Positions 33,927-45,186 of a stretch of 64,000 nt of DNA are shown piece by piece; the first letter of the stretch is position 1; every line of letters starts with the position of its first letter. The notes beneath the pieces are model-generated. The model worked only from the letters and a program-made list of their open reading frames with translations, was not told where the DNA came from and ran no database searches. Both the position numbers and the translations under genes were made by a program. This DNA comes from Myrica gale (Eukaryota > Streptophyta > Magnoliopsida > Fagales > Myricaceae): the NCBI GenBank assembly GCA_963930655.1, contig OZ005618.1:23410501-23474500 (forward strand), given 5' to 3'.

Positions 33927-36320
33927 ATGGCTATGATTTCCCGCCAAATTCAAAGCCTCGTCCAACGGTCAACAACGGCCACCCATCTTCTCCAACTCCA
34001 GTCTCTGGCCTTCAAAACCGCCATCGATTATGACCCTGAATTCGTTTCTCAGTTCCTCCTTTCCGCGTGCTCGATTTCGGTCGGTTTTGCGAGATTGGTG
34101 TTCGATAGCGTACCCATTGTTCTTCCACTTTTGCTTGGAATACAATCATTAGAGCATTCACAAAGAGCTCAACTCCGATTGAGTCGGTGAGGCTGTTCTC
34201 TCGGCTTCAAAGGGTTGGACTTCAACCAGATAATTTCACTTACCCTTCTGTTTTGAAAGCCTGCGGTCGGTGTTCAATGGTCGGAGAAGGTGGGGCAGTG
34301 CATTCAATGATCACAAAGGCGGGTTTATATTTTGATCGGTATGTAGGGAACACTCTTTTGAGGATGTATGCAGCTTGTGGTGCCAGCCAGTTCGACGAAA
34401 TGACTGTGAGGGATGTGGTTTCTTGGAGCTCCATGATTGCGGGATACGTTGCTTGGTATGCTGCTTTCATGCTTCAAACTATATGTCTATTCAGTTTCTA
34501 TGTGTGTTACTAAACAACGTCTCAGCTGATGGATGGGTTTGTTTTGAAACGAAAGTATCGGAGATGTGCACCCATAATCCCATTCCCTAGCTGAGCATGA
34601 ATTTCTTAAATAATTTTGGTATGCTATGTGAGAAAATACGTGTTCCACTGATGTGCATGAGGAAAGACTCGGTCTTGTCAAGGAACAGAAAGTGGACGAG
34701 GAGCTTCCATGTAGTTGCAAGTTATTCGAATAGTTAGCTAGTGGACAACTAGCATTTGTTGGGTTTTTCAATACTATTTTGGTATTTTGTGACATTGTAA
34801 GTTTAGAAATAAGCCGGCTGATCAGTGAAATAATTGATGATTGTCACCTATCATTCCACAAAAATCTCAGATTCTGGTTCAATTAAGGAGGTCCAGGGTC
34901 CTTCTAATTACCATAGCCAAGGAGGTCCAGGACTCCTTGAAATCCTACCGCTCAACTTCCAAAATAGGCATATTACGGAAAACCGATCATTGTTCCTGGC
35001 CTAAGCAAACAATTAGTACTTGTCCCTTTTGTTCATTGAGTGTGATAACTTCTTGTCTTTGAGGTTGTGGCTATTCCCTAGAGTAGTATTCTATAAAAGA
35101 TTCTTTTCTATCGGAAAATTTCATCTAAGATATTCACAATGCCTTTATTCCCAATACAAATGATGCTTGAGGTAGCCTTCGTAACTATTACATAGAGGAC
35201 CTTAAAATTCATTCCCTCTCTTTTGAGGAAATTAGAACTACTATTCATATTAGAGTCCGGCTTCAAGAAAAAATTGGAGGTATGTCACAAATTTCTTTCT
35301 CTTTGTTTTTGTCTTCTAGTTTTTTAATTTTAAAGTTGGTGAGGAGGGGGTTATGAATGGTTGGTGAAACCCAACTTTCATAAGGTGAGATCGTCTTGTC
35401 AATATTTGTTACATACTTCTTTATTTATTTATCTTAACCCTGCTCGTGTTATTATTTTTTATGTTTTATGTTTTTTCACAGCGGCCATCTGTCAGATGCT
35501 TTTATGGTCCAAGCTATCAAATGAAAAACCAAATTCAGTCACTTTGGTCAGCTTGCTTTCTGCTTCTACTCGTGCTCGATATTTGCAAAGGGGAGTCCAT
35601 TCATTCCTACATTATCAGAAACCAAATGGAATTGGATGTCGCCTTAGGGACAGCTCTTCTTGAAATGTATGCCAAATGTGGGCATATCGAGAAAGCTTTC
35701 CAAGTTTTCAAGTCAACGGGTGAGAAGAATTTGCAGTCTTGGACAATCATGATTTCTGGTCTTGCAGATCATGGCTATGGGAAAGATGCAATTTCATTGT
35801 TTACCAAGATGGAACAAGCTGGACTGAAACCAGACAGCATGTCATTTGCGGGGATCTTGTCGGCTTGTAGTCACTTGGGTCTTGTTGATCAAGGTGAAAA
35901 GTAGTTTGATCAGATGGTAAGAATTTATAAGATCAACCCAACAATGGAGCATTATGGATGCAGGGTGGATTTGCTTAGAAGAGCTGGATTGATTGATGAA
36001 GCCTACGAGATTATCAAGAACATGCCAATGGAGCCTAACTCAGTCATAATAAGAGCTTCTTGGGTGCATGCAGAACTCATTGCCGATGCTTTTGTTTAGA
36101 TGATAATCTGAAGAAACTCTTGTTTAAATTAGAGCCTGAACTTGGAGCAAACTATGTACTTGCAGCTAATGTATCTTCTTTGTCTGGTTGCTGGGATGAT
36201 GCAGCTGACCTGAGAGTTTCCATGCAGCAGAGGCGATTGATGAAGGTTCCTGGGTGCAGTTGGGTAGAAGCGAATGATGACCCTGCAAAGGTAACTATGG
36301 AAGGGGCTGTAGGATAACTT
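33927..36320 (+). pseudogene. Pentatricopeptide repeat (PLS/E-type) protein, pseudogene
   Basis: The start MAMISRQIQSLVQRST and the following PPR text are recognisable: LQPDNFTYPSVLKACGRC, DVVSWSSMIAGYVA, LGTALLEMYAKCGHIEKAF, LKPDSMSFAGILSACSHLG, and E-motif text MKVPGCSWVE at the end. Such proteins are imported into mitochondria or plastids and bind organellar RNA, often for C-to-U editing. This copy is broken. The frame shifts near 34125, just before FAWNTIIRAFTKSS, and about 1 kb of non-PPR sequence replaces several repeats between about 34455 and 35490. Further shifts lie near 35590 and 36055, and TAG falls inside GEK-FDQM at 35902. At least five lesions mean it is not functional. Confidence 0.85.
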
Positions 36321-37992
36321 TTGATATCGGGCTGATAGAGAGTCATATGTCTATGCAATTTTTAATGCATTATGCTAAAAGAAAGCAGGGGCGAAGAAGA
36401 CAAATTTGTTAAAGGGGCAACCAGATATTATCAGAACAGGTGGATCACGGGGTAAAAGTGCTTGAACTTCCACAGTTTTTTGTTCTTGGTGACAGCCACA
36501 CTAGCATGGAAAGTTGTGATTACCAAGATGGGTGCAGAAAATATTTAGTTAGTCTGTAAACGTATAGTCCCAAGAAGCGTTGCCAAGACTATGTTCTTCT
36601 AGCTTTGTGCACCTATCCCAGTCATAAGCTTCAGACTACGAAAAGATATATCGAAGTAATAGGGGCTTTTGTAGAAGCTTCATGGAATATCAAGGGTGGA
36701 TTAGGACATCTAAGCTGCATCAATGTATCCAAATGCAGCTTGCCTATGAGTGTAACCCCTCTGTAATTTGGTGAGTTGACCAGGATGTGAGACCTGCCAA
36801 AATGCGCGAGAAATAAGATCTAAATTTCTCAAGAGTCGCCTGCAGAAGTTGTAACCAGAGATTGTTCTAAATTCGTGCAGCCGAACTTTCAAGTATGGAA
36901 TTCTGGCTCACATGGTGTTAAGGTATTTGTTACGAATGTTTGAAGCTGCAATATTTTTCACATCATGATGCCCACGTTTGGTTGACTGCACCAATCTCCA
37001 AAGAAAGTGAAGGGAAGTGGACAGACAGTCAGAAGACGCTGCAGAACTGGGTGATTGGCAAGGGAGATGCTAAATCAGCCTCAGAGGTCGGAAGAGCAGT
37101 TTCTACTGATTTATTCAAAATGTTATTCATAATGACAAGAGCGGAAGGTCTGTCAGGCATCACCTTTTGGGGGGGGGGGGGGGGGGCACCATGATGTGTA
37201 TAATTATCATCAGGAAAACTCCAAAAGCAAAAAATTTCCAGTTCTTTTAAAGCTTAACGTGGCATCACTAGAAAGTGGTGATTCTCGGCATGATTTGTAT
37301 TGTACATCTCGTGATGCGTTATTGCCCAGACCTGCTATTCTTCCTTCTATATGCTAGCCTTGCAGAGCATCTCATTGCTTGCTCACTTGAGATTGTAAAA
37401 GCTATTGGAAGTTTTAGTAACGGTTACTATATGTCTTTGTGCATATTATAGAGTTACTTCTCTGTTTTTTCTCATAAAAATTTATTTTCTTTTGTAATTG
37501 AGACGATTTTATTGATACCCAAAAAAAAAAGAGAGAGAGACAAGTCTCTCCTACCTACAAAGTCCCCTAATCCCATACAACCTCCCCAAAATGCAACCAC
37601 AATCAATCCAACCAGACACTATAGAGTTGCTGTTGTCATTTGGCATTACAAGACATATTATTGATCCTTTGAAATTACGTCATTGCCCTTACATATAGAG
37701 ATTCTCATTCTACTATGAGAGTACTAAATTTCTTGATCACACGACTCCACATGAATGAGTTAAATCTAGGGTTAGGGCTTCGGTGAATTATTTCCTCCCC
37801 GGTTATAAAGTCAGGGTAAAAGTTTCAAAATGGTAGCTCAATAAGTCCACATAATAAATACAAAAGGACATCTAGCTCATTATTTTTCTCCCTTTTCTTT
37901 TGGATCTTTTGGCCTTCAATCCTTCTATTTATATTGTGGTTGTTCTTCACCCCTTTCCTCCCCCACGCCTCAATCACTGAACACTTGCCATC
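36321..37992. other. Spacer with an 18-base poly(G) run
   Basis: There is no convincing gene. An 84-codon frame at 36940-37194 has an ordinary composition but no domain I know, and ends in the G-run at 37169-37186. A GA-run lies near 37531. The region just before 37993 is the promoter and leader of the next gene. Confidence 0.4.
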
Positions 37993-38328
37993 ATGGATTC
38001 AGCCCCAAGATCAACAACATCAAGTTTCGGCATCTCAGAGCAGTGGATTGTCAAGGCAACTATAATAGTGATCTGTGGATTTTTGGGTTATTTAATTTAT
38101 GATGCAGTGATGGCTACAGCATCCGAGCTATTGCAACGTTTGCTGGTAATTTCCCCTCTTCTGCTGGTCATTGCAGTTCACTGGCTCTCCACAGGCAGCC
38201 ATCTTAGCCTCCCCATGCCAGGGTCTGAGCCTGGTGCCATCCACCGAGCTGGGGGCTCACCTTGGGGTGTGGCCTTTGTACTAATACTGCTTTTCTTTCT
38301 CATATCCTACCAAGGCGTTGTCTTCTGA
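37993..38328 (+). CDS. Small membrane protein with the HRAGGSPWGVA motif, copy 1
   Basis: An intact frame of 111 residues from ATG to TGA, no intron needed. A polar N-terminus (about 22 residues) is followed by three hydrophobic segments: WIVKATIIVICGFLGYLIY, LLVISPLLLVIAVHWL, and WGVAFVLILLFFLISYQ at the end. Between the last two lies a loop with SLPMPGSEPGAIHRAGGSP. The family appears to be a plant-specific group of small transmembrane proteins without known function. I recognise the conservation from the paralogue at 41843-42208 (minus strand), where the same positions read ALHRAGGSPWGVA and FVISYQS. Conservation of two diverged intact copies argues for selection. The pair is convergent, 3.5 kb apart. 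Confidence 0.8.
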   Translation: MDSAPRSTTSSFGISEQWIVKATIIVICGFLGYLIYDAVMATASELLQRLLVISPLLLVIAVHWLSTGSHLSLPMPGSEPGAIHRAGGSPWGVAFVLILLFFLISYQGVVF

Positions 38329-41300
38329 AGCTCATGTTTGTCCATTGACAAATGTGTAACCTTTGGGTGTATAATGTAGGCAGTAGGCTTCTCCAACTTT
38401 CATTTCATTTCTGTTGAAATGAAGCGTGAGGAGAAGAAACACTAGCTTCTGTTACTCTGCTTGTACACTGTAATCTTGGGTTTCCTTCTTCATCTATCCA
38501 ACTCTGTTTTTCTTTTTATAAAAGATTATCTCTCTATCTGCACTGTTGGGAAATAATTATTCCACTTTCTCGATCTTTTTGAACCCCTAGAGGGTATCTA
38601 TAGAACTGCAGGTAAACCAAGTGAAGAAGAAGAAACTAACTCAAATACTTTACCTCATCTACATCCATGAGCTTCATGGGTTTAACTACGGAGATATGGA
38701 CACAGAGTCCAGTTTGTGCTTTCAGCTATTGAAAGCGAGTTTTCGAGTTGCAACTTGGAATGGGTGTTCTCCCACTTTTTTTTTTATGTTAGATGCGGTG
38801 ACCTTTTAAAATCTTTTCTAGATTACAGCACTCCTGCACAGCTGCTAGAATCCACTTTGCGACTGAGCTTTGAATATTCCTAAAACATTTCAGTAGCCCT
38901 TTGGAACTTTTGGGGCTTGTTTCGTGGTATCAAATTAGCAGTGGATTTTTACTTTTCCAGCTATGGGTACAGAGTTCATTGACCAGTAGCTGACAGTCAA
39001 TATGCAATGGGTTCATGATACAACTGTTCCGTGGCAACGCGACAATATATAGATAAGGCAGCGATCTGCAATTACAAGTAACATAGACGAAGCTAACCAG
39101 AACTATTTACGACTAGGTATTTGTTTTCAATTTTTTTTGTAAAATATTGTGCAAGTGTTAAAAAAAAAGGTTGTATCGTAATTAGTGAATAAGTGATAAA
39201 AAGTAAAGTTAAAATTTTGAAAATGTGTTTGATAAAAATAAAATTTTAGTAATATTTTAATTTGGCAAACGCAATATTAAGTTTGAACTCTTTCATGCGA
39301 AGGTGTTGTTCGACAATTGACGGCAAAGATGGCCATTTCTTAGGGAAGAAAAAAGTGACAATCTCGGTAATGGTAGTGGGAAAATCGGGACAAGTCAAAA
39401 GTTGAGCTAGTTTATGGTTCGTAGGACCGATTCCTCTATGAGTACGACATTAGACTCAAATAAATAATTTAGGTCCGGGACAAAGGCTTTTTGCCCCCCC
39501 CCCCCCCCCCCCCCACGATGAGGATTGGAAGGAGTCATTGGTAGACTATCAACTTTCAAGGCACATCAAAAGGGACAATCTAAGCTGCTTAAACAGTAAA
39601 AACTCACGTTCGATGCAGGGATTTGTTCTTTCCAAAGGTAATATTGTTGTCTTGCATATAATACTTCATACATCTGGAACCTGTCGATGCGTAATTGGTT
39701 TTTCTCTGTCGAGCTACCTGACCAGCTCAGGATGAAGCTTCATCCTGTGGTGCAAGACTCTGGAGAAAACAGAGAGGCAAAAGAAACAAATAAAACTGGC
39801 TAGAAGCCAACATACTTTTGGGAAAACCAAGTCCACGTGAATATGACAATGTCTTTCAAAATCTTGCTCGATCTGAATGCCAAAGAGCAGAGCATAGACC
39901 TCCAAACCCGAATCTGTCAGTTGATACTGGTGTGCCTTAAACAATGCCAGATAAAAGGTTTGTTTATATTCGTGGCAGCTTTATGATCTATGCTTTATAA
40001 GTTCACTCATATAGGATTGTTTAATAGATTTGGATGGATCACCTGGGTGCAATTAGGAGAGTAAAAATGTGGGTTCTACTGTGGTACCCACACCTCTCAG
40101 TCACTCTCTCTTAATTGTTCCTCGCGCGCTATCCTCGGGTGTTTGGGGTGAAAATTTCCTTCCCTCGAAATTTCTAACAATTATAAAATAAGCTATTTGG
40201 AACAAAGGGAATGCCATTTTTGCAGACATTTGGCTGACTCTGTGGGTCTCAGCTAGCTTGGTCAGTTGGTCCTAAAAGTCCTACTTTGGAAATAGGTTTC
40301 CCCCCAAAATGGTGGAGCCACTTATTGGCAGAGGTTACTCTCTTTTGTATTTCTTTTTCTTGGGTAAAAAGAGTACAGGTAGAAGAGTTGCACTCTCTTT
40401 TTCTTTATAAGATCAGCTAGCATTAACTAATCCTGCTGACAGAGGGTTTACCAACGTTAGTAAGACAAGAAGACACACATAGGCTAGCACGTACCCAGTT
40501 GCTGGCGAATTAGGTTTAGCCTCAAGCCAAGTTTGCTGGTAAACAGCTTGGTCCATCTCAGATCTAGCATATAAGCTCTAGCTATGTGCCAGTCTAAAAT
40601 CCCTCATGGACTTTCTCCTCTCTAATGTCTTTAACCCGTTGCACTAAAATCTAACCTATGGTGGTTGGATTAATCTTCATGGCCTCTCACACATTCAATC
40701 TAGTCAGACCATTAGTTTTCGAAGGCAATTGATCTAGATGCTTCTTCTTCTTCTTCTACAAACAAATCATCCGAAAAACGATATATATAAACTCTTTGGA
40801 AGTTCTACTCTGGGTAGATGACTGAACATATTCTGTGCAGGACTTACAAAAATTTATCTTCTCTCATAGTGATATTTATACTCGAGCCTCAACGCCCTGT
40901 AGGGGATGTGAAGACCTTCTCAATGTCTTTTACTCGTTCAATTTCTTGTTCTACGAGTCCTTTTTTTTTTCCTCCCTCAAGCTGGCCTACCTTACTGAGT
41001 TTTAGACAGATTTCAAAACTCGAAATTTTTAGCATAATATTGCAGGTTACTAATTGCTTTGATGTTTGGATTGAGCCATTTATGTCCTTGGTTTATATAT
41101 TTTCTTCTTAAGTGTTGCATATTCACCTCGGTGAGTATATGGCATGCATTTCACTGAATCTTGTTTTTCTCTACGCCAATGATTAAAGATCATTACAATA
41201 TTATAGATGATGGAGTTCCGAAACAACAGTGAACGTATCATATATTGGGAGAAGAAGAGAGTTTAAGGCAATAGAACCAAAGTGTTTTGTTCTTGTTGTC

Positions 41301-41842
41301 CATTTAGCAGCGAAATGTTCCACTTTATTCTGCTATCTTGAGATCCACTCAATCGTTTTGATTGTGAATTACATTTACCACTGAAAGAAATCTTTTGACT
41401 GATGCAAGTAGCTTAGCTAGATAGATTCAATGAAAGTAGGCAGCACAATTGCAGATTCAATTAGCTAGATGCCACGATCGGTAGGCACAACAAGCTTAAT
41501 TGCAATCAAGAATTGGTACTCAAAAGAAGCACAATTAGACTATCCAAAATCGCTGCTAGTATACCAAACAGAAGATGGAAGTGATCTAACCTTTTCAATA
41601 CATCGATAATTAAACCAGAAAATAATAGGACCATATATACAAATGTACATTTTACTACATAAAATCCTGTGACTTGTTACGTTATTTATATATATCCTCC
41701 CAAACACAGAGATAGGATAACCTAATTACAACAGCTACTCTTGTGTGCTTAAAAAGAACAAGGAAGCTCACTTCTTCTCTTCTTCTTCTTCTGCTTCTTT
41801 TTACAGATCATATGACTCAAAGCCACTAACATAACTCGATTA
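38329..41842. other. Spacer between the two small membrane-protein genes
   Basis: No gene recognised. Contents: probable 3' UTR to about 38540, an AT-rich MITE-like block at 39120-39290, a 21-base poly(C) run at 39494-39514, and a fragment of the GGTGTTTGGGGTG MITE at 40138-40195. A TTC run lies at 40742-40757. The probable 3' UTR of the minus-strand copy lies at about 41600-41842. Confidence 0.45.
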
Positions 41843-42208
41843 TCATTTGCTACGTAAGGGAAACCAACGTTCATGGAAAGTAGATTGGTAAGAGATCACG
41901 AACAGGAGGAACACAAGCACGAGAGCCACACCCCAAGGAGATCCTCCGGCCCTGTGAAGCGCATCCCTCTCCGGCAACTGTATCAGAGACGGAGCACCAC
42001 TCGATAGGCAGTGAACTATAATCAGCAGAAGTACGGGGACAATTATGCAAAAAAGTTTTGCATAATTGAGGAAGTCCTCAAATATGGATTCATAGTTTAA
42101 GTACCATGCGAAACCCAAGATGAAGAAGGCTATGACAATAAAGAACCAGAGATGGACAGGGAAATAGAGGTAGTGATCAAAGAAAGAATTGTTGTAGTAC
42201 CTAGCCAT
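41843..42208 (-). CDS. Small membrane protein with the HRAGGSPWGVA motif, copy 2
   Basis: Minus-strand frame of 121 residues. The start chosen is the ATG at 42208-42206 (MARYYNNSFFDHYLYF); the in-frame triplet upstream is TTG. Three hydrophobic segments are visible: about 17-35 (LWFFIVIAFFILGFAWYL), 52-68 (LFCIIVPVLLLIIVHCL) and 96-112 (WGVALVLVFLLFVISYQ). The conserved loop has ALHRAGGSPWGVA. The C-terminal tail STFHERWFPLRSK is longer and more basic than in copy 1. The N-terminal thirds barely resemble each other, so the duplication is not recent. The C-terminal half is the conserved core. Function unknown. Confidence 0.82.
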   Translation of the reverse strand: MARYYNNSFFDHYLYFPVHLWFFIVIAFFILGFAWYLNYESIFEDFLNYAKLFCIIVPVLLLIIVHCLSSGAPSLIQLPERDALHRAGGSPWGVALVLVFLLFVISYQSTFHERWFPLRSK

Positions 42209-42534
42209 GAGTAGCAAAAGGGTTGGAAGAAACTGTGGTTTGAATTGGGTTTTTAAGAGGTCTTTGTCTAGGAGAAGATACTTAAAATCTTGTCTGGAAT
42301 TAAGTGGTTCGAATTCGTTCTGGATAAGAGTGGGACAATTGACAAACGCTGCCTCATATATATAGGGAAGGAGCTAGATCAACCTGAAGCGAGAGTGAAT
42401 AACACGTCACACGCCCCTTGATGCTGTCATATATCTTTAATTAATTTCTAATTCTTTTGCTAATTGCCAACTTTGTGGAGTACTATGGCTTTGTGTGCTT
42501 TATGCAACGAAAATTAGAATTAATATATATACTT

Positions 42535-43530
42535 TTTTTTTCTGAATAACAACAAGTAGATTAAAAAATTAAAAACAACTGCAAACAGGACAGACAACAC
42601 GAAAACAATAAAACAAACTAGACATACAACAGGACAGAAAAACCAGCAAGACCCTCGGACGGATCAGAGGAACCACTATGAACTCCATGCAGGGCAGAGG
42701 GAGTGATGGCCGGACATAGTAGGCAGAGCTACTAGGACCTGGACAAGCCGATAAAGCGCCACAAAGGACGCGTAGCGAGACCCAACAAAGAGTCGGAAGA
42801 GAGCCACAAGGACTCGGATAAGCCCACGGAAGGGGCAGACAGACGACCACGGACCAAGACCAACAAGATGCCCTAAACAGAGGGGCAAGCTCAAACGGGC
42901 GAAAACACAACAAAGCACAAGCCCTAAACAGAGGAGCTAGCCCAAACGGGCGACAACAGAGCAACATACAAGCCTGAAACACAGGGGCAGACCCAAACGA
43001 GTTTATTGGCGGTCGGGATGGCGGCGGCGGCGGCTGCGCGTGGTGGACTGCAGTTGGGAACCACAGTGGGAAATGGAGCGCTGGGACCACACGAGCCACG
43101 CCGGAGGAGAAGAGCCGAATTCGGGGGACGACGGAGCCTACACGCGCGGCTGTAGACTTCGGCGCGTCAGATCCACGCGCCGCGAGTGTGGCGCGTGGAT
43201 CAAGACGCGCTGCCAGGTGAGAGCCGGAGAAGGCGTCCAACGAAGCGCACAGCGTGCGGAAGCCGACTAGCTGGCGCGTGCAGGGCCAAAAGGGACGGAA
43301 ACCGCCGAAATCCGCGGTAACACCACCTGCAAGAAAAAGCCAAACAACCACCCAAACAAACTCAAACCGACCGGTCCGGAGAGAAAAGGAGGGAAGAAGG
43401 AAGAGGGAGAGGGGAAAAGGCGAAGAAAAAAGGGGGAGGGGGATGGAGGAGCCGGAGCTCCCCCCTCCTCCGTAAGGCGGCTGGCGGGCTAGGCAGTCGG
43501 CTGCGAGAGAGAGAGAGTTTATTCGGTTGG
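42535..43530 (-). mobile_element. GC-rich LINE-like or SINE-like fragment with A-rich end
   Basis: Read on the minus strand, this is a block of about 1 kb with unusually high GC for the window. It begins with CTCTCTCTCTCGCAGCCGAC and CTCCATCCCCCTCCC and ends with a T/A-rich tail (TTCAGAAAAAAAAAGT). That layout is common in plant LINE 5' leaders and short nonautonomous non-LTR copies. No reverse transcriptase text is present. A 260-codon frame covers it but starts at GTG. No target duplication was found, so the class is tentative. Confidence 0.35.
42871..43001. repeat. Two and a half 51-bp tandem repeats
   Basis: Units begin CCCTAAACAGAGG at 42871, 42922 and (as CCTGAAACACAGG) 42973. Each includes CAAACGGGCGA or a variant. 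As 51 is a multiple of three, they appear as a 17-residue repeat in the overlapping minus-strand frame. Confidence 0.85.
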
Positions 43531-45186
43531 TTTTAACGAAATTCTCGTAGTGTTACGATTGTGTGCGCGTAGCTTTAATTACTTGCACCATACGGATTTC
43601 CCTTTTCCGCCGATCCATCGGGATAATTTTAGGACGTCGGTAAGAATAATTCATGGTTGAGATTCGTTGTGATGTAGATATACGTGTCTACCAATCATGA
43701 CCAGGCACCACGTACGACCGACCATTGAGACTTGATCAGAGGAACCGTGGGAAGATGAGAAGAACAAAGAAAAAAAAGGTAGCCAGGCAGGCGGACGGAG
43801 GGGGGGCCAGGCCCAATGCAACACGTTGATTTTTTTTTATATAACTAATATTTCTCTTGAAATTTTCATATATTATGCAAAACGAATTTTCCCAATTTTA
43901 TTAAATAGGGTTTTAGAAAGCTTGAGTTGATGGAGCTGGGAACAAGATTGTTGATCATGTTGTCTTGGTAATTATCTGCCTTATTGTACTGGCCAACTTG
44001 TGTGAACTAGGAGTTGTATTAACTAGAAACTCCTGGAGCTGTTGAAATTGAATCGAGTCATTATTATTTTTCTTTGTTTTTTATGCGGGTTCCCTTGAAA
44101 TAGAATCTCATTTTAATATTAACTCTATCTCATTTAAGTTTATATACACACAATATATGAATACGTGCTGATTTTGGATTAAGGTTTATGATGCTTCTAA
44201 GATCTTGATGTTGCCTTTTGTTATGATATTATTTGTAGACTGAATAGTATGCTTGAGGTAATTGAAATTTTTAAGAGGACATGTTCAATCTTTTGATATT
44301 TTATTGGATATGCACTCTGTACCATCATGAAAGTCGAATGTTTGAAGATGTCCTATCTTTTTGTTCACTTGTTAAACGAAAGTAAATATTAGAGCTTGAG
44401 TGCTCTTCCTTACAATGATAAGAGAGGGGGCAAGTTGCAGAAGCTAAACAGCTCTACCCTAAAATTTGTACATAATTAACATTAATAATACAAACTAATT
44501 GTTGTATCTTTTCAGATAACTTTGCCGACCAACATAAAGTACCATTATTACTTGGCATAATATATTTCAATATAATATATTTTTAATATTGTAGTCTTTA
44601 ATTTTTAATATTTTAACTCTAAAATATTTTTTTTACATTATGTAATAAAAAAAAATTATCATTTTCCCTTAAGAGTTGACCCCTTCATATTCATTCCTGA
44701 TTCGGCAACCGGCCAAATAGGTGTTTCTGGTGTGGCCATAAAAAAAAACTACAGTTTAGTGAAGGCAACGAAGAAAAAATTATGGGGGAAAAGTTGCCTT
44801 GAGAAATGGTGGTCGACCATGGATGCATATATGTCACCTTTAGGCCCTTTATTCATTATTTTAATTTTGCCAAAACTAAAAGCTGCCACCTCCAACCTCA
44901 CCACTTTTGATTAATGGTGATCAATGGAAAGTAAAACCATTCAACATCTTCAGATATATCAAAAGCCCGATATCCTCCAACCTCACCACTTTTGACTGAG
45001 AAGGCCAACAATGCCAAAAGATAATTGAGTAGCTGGGTTGATGATATGGTTGGGACAAATCTCATCAACTGACAAAAGATGGTGCGCGACTTAATTTCAA
45101 CCAACCATGATTATCTAACCACACAAAGCTGGTGCGTGGTGTTTGAGGAAACAGTACTTTGGGAAATGACATGCGACAACATTAAG
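43531..45186. other. AT-rich spacer
   Basis: No gene or strong repeat. The phrase CTCCAACCTCACCACTTTTG occurs twice, near 44889 and 44978. A G-run follows 43800. Confidence 0.4.

Noticed and set aside
42569-43351. 260-codon minus-strand open frame
   Set aside because: It begins with GTG, not ATG, lies in GC-rich repeat sequence, and its apparent 17-residue repeat simply follows the 51-bp DNA repeat.
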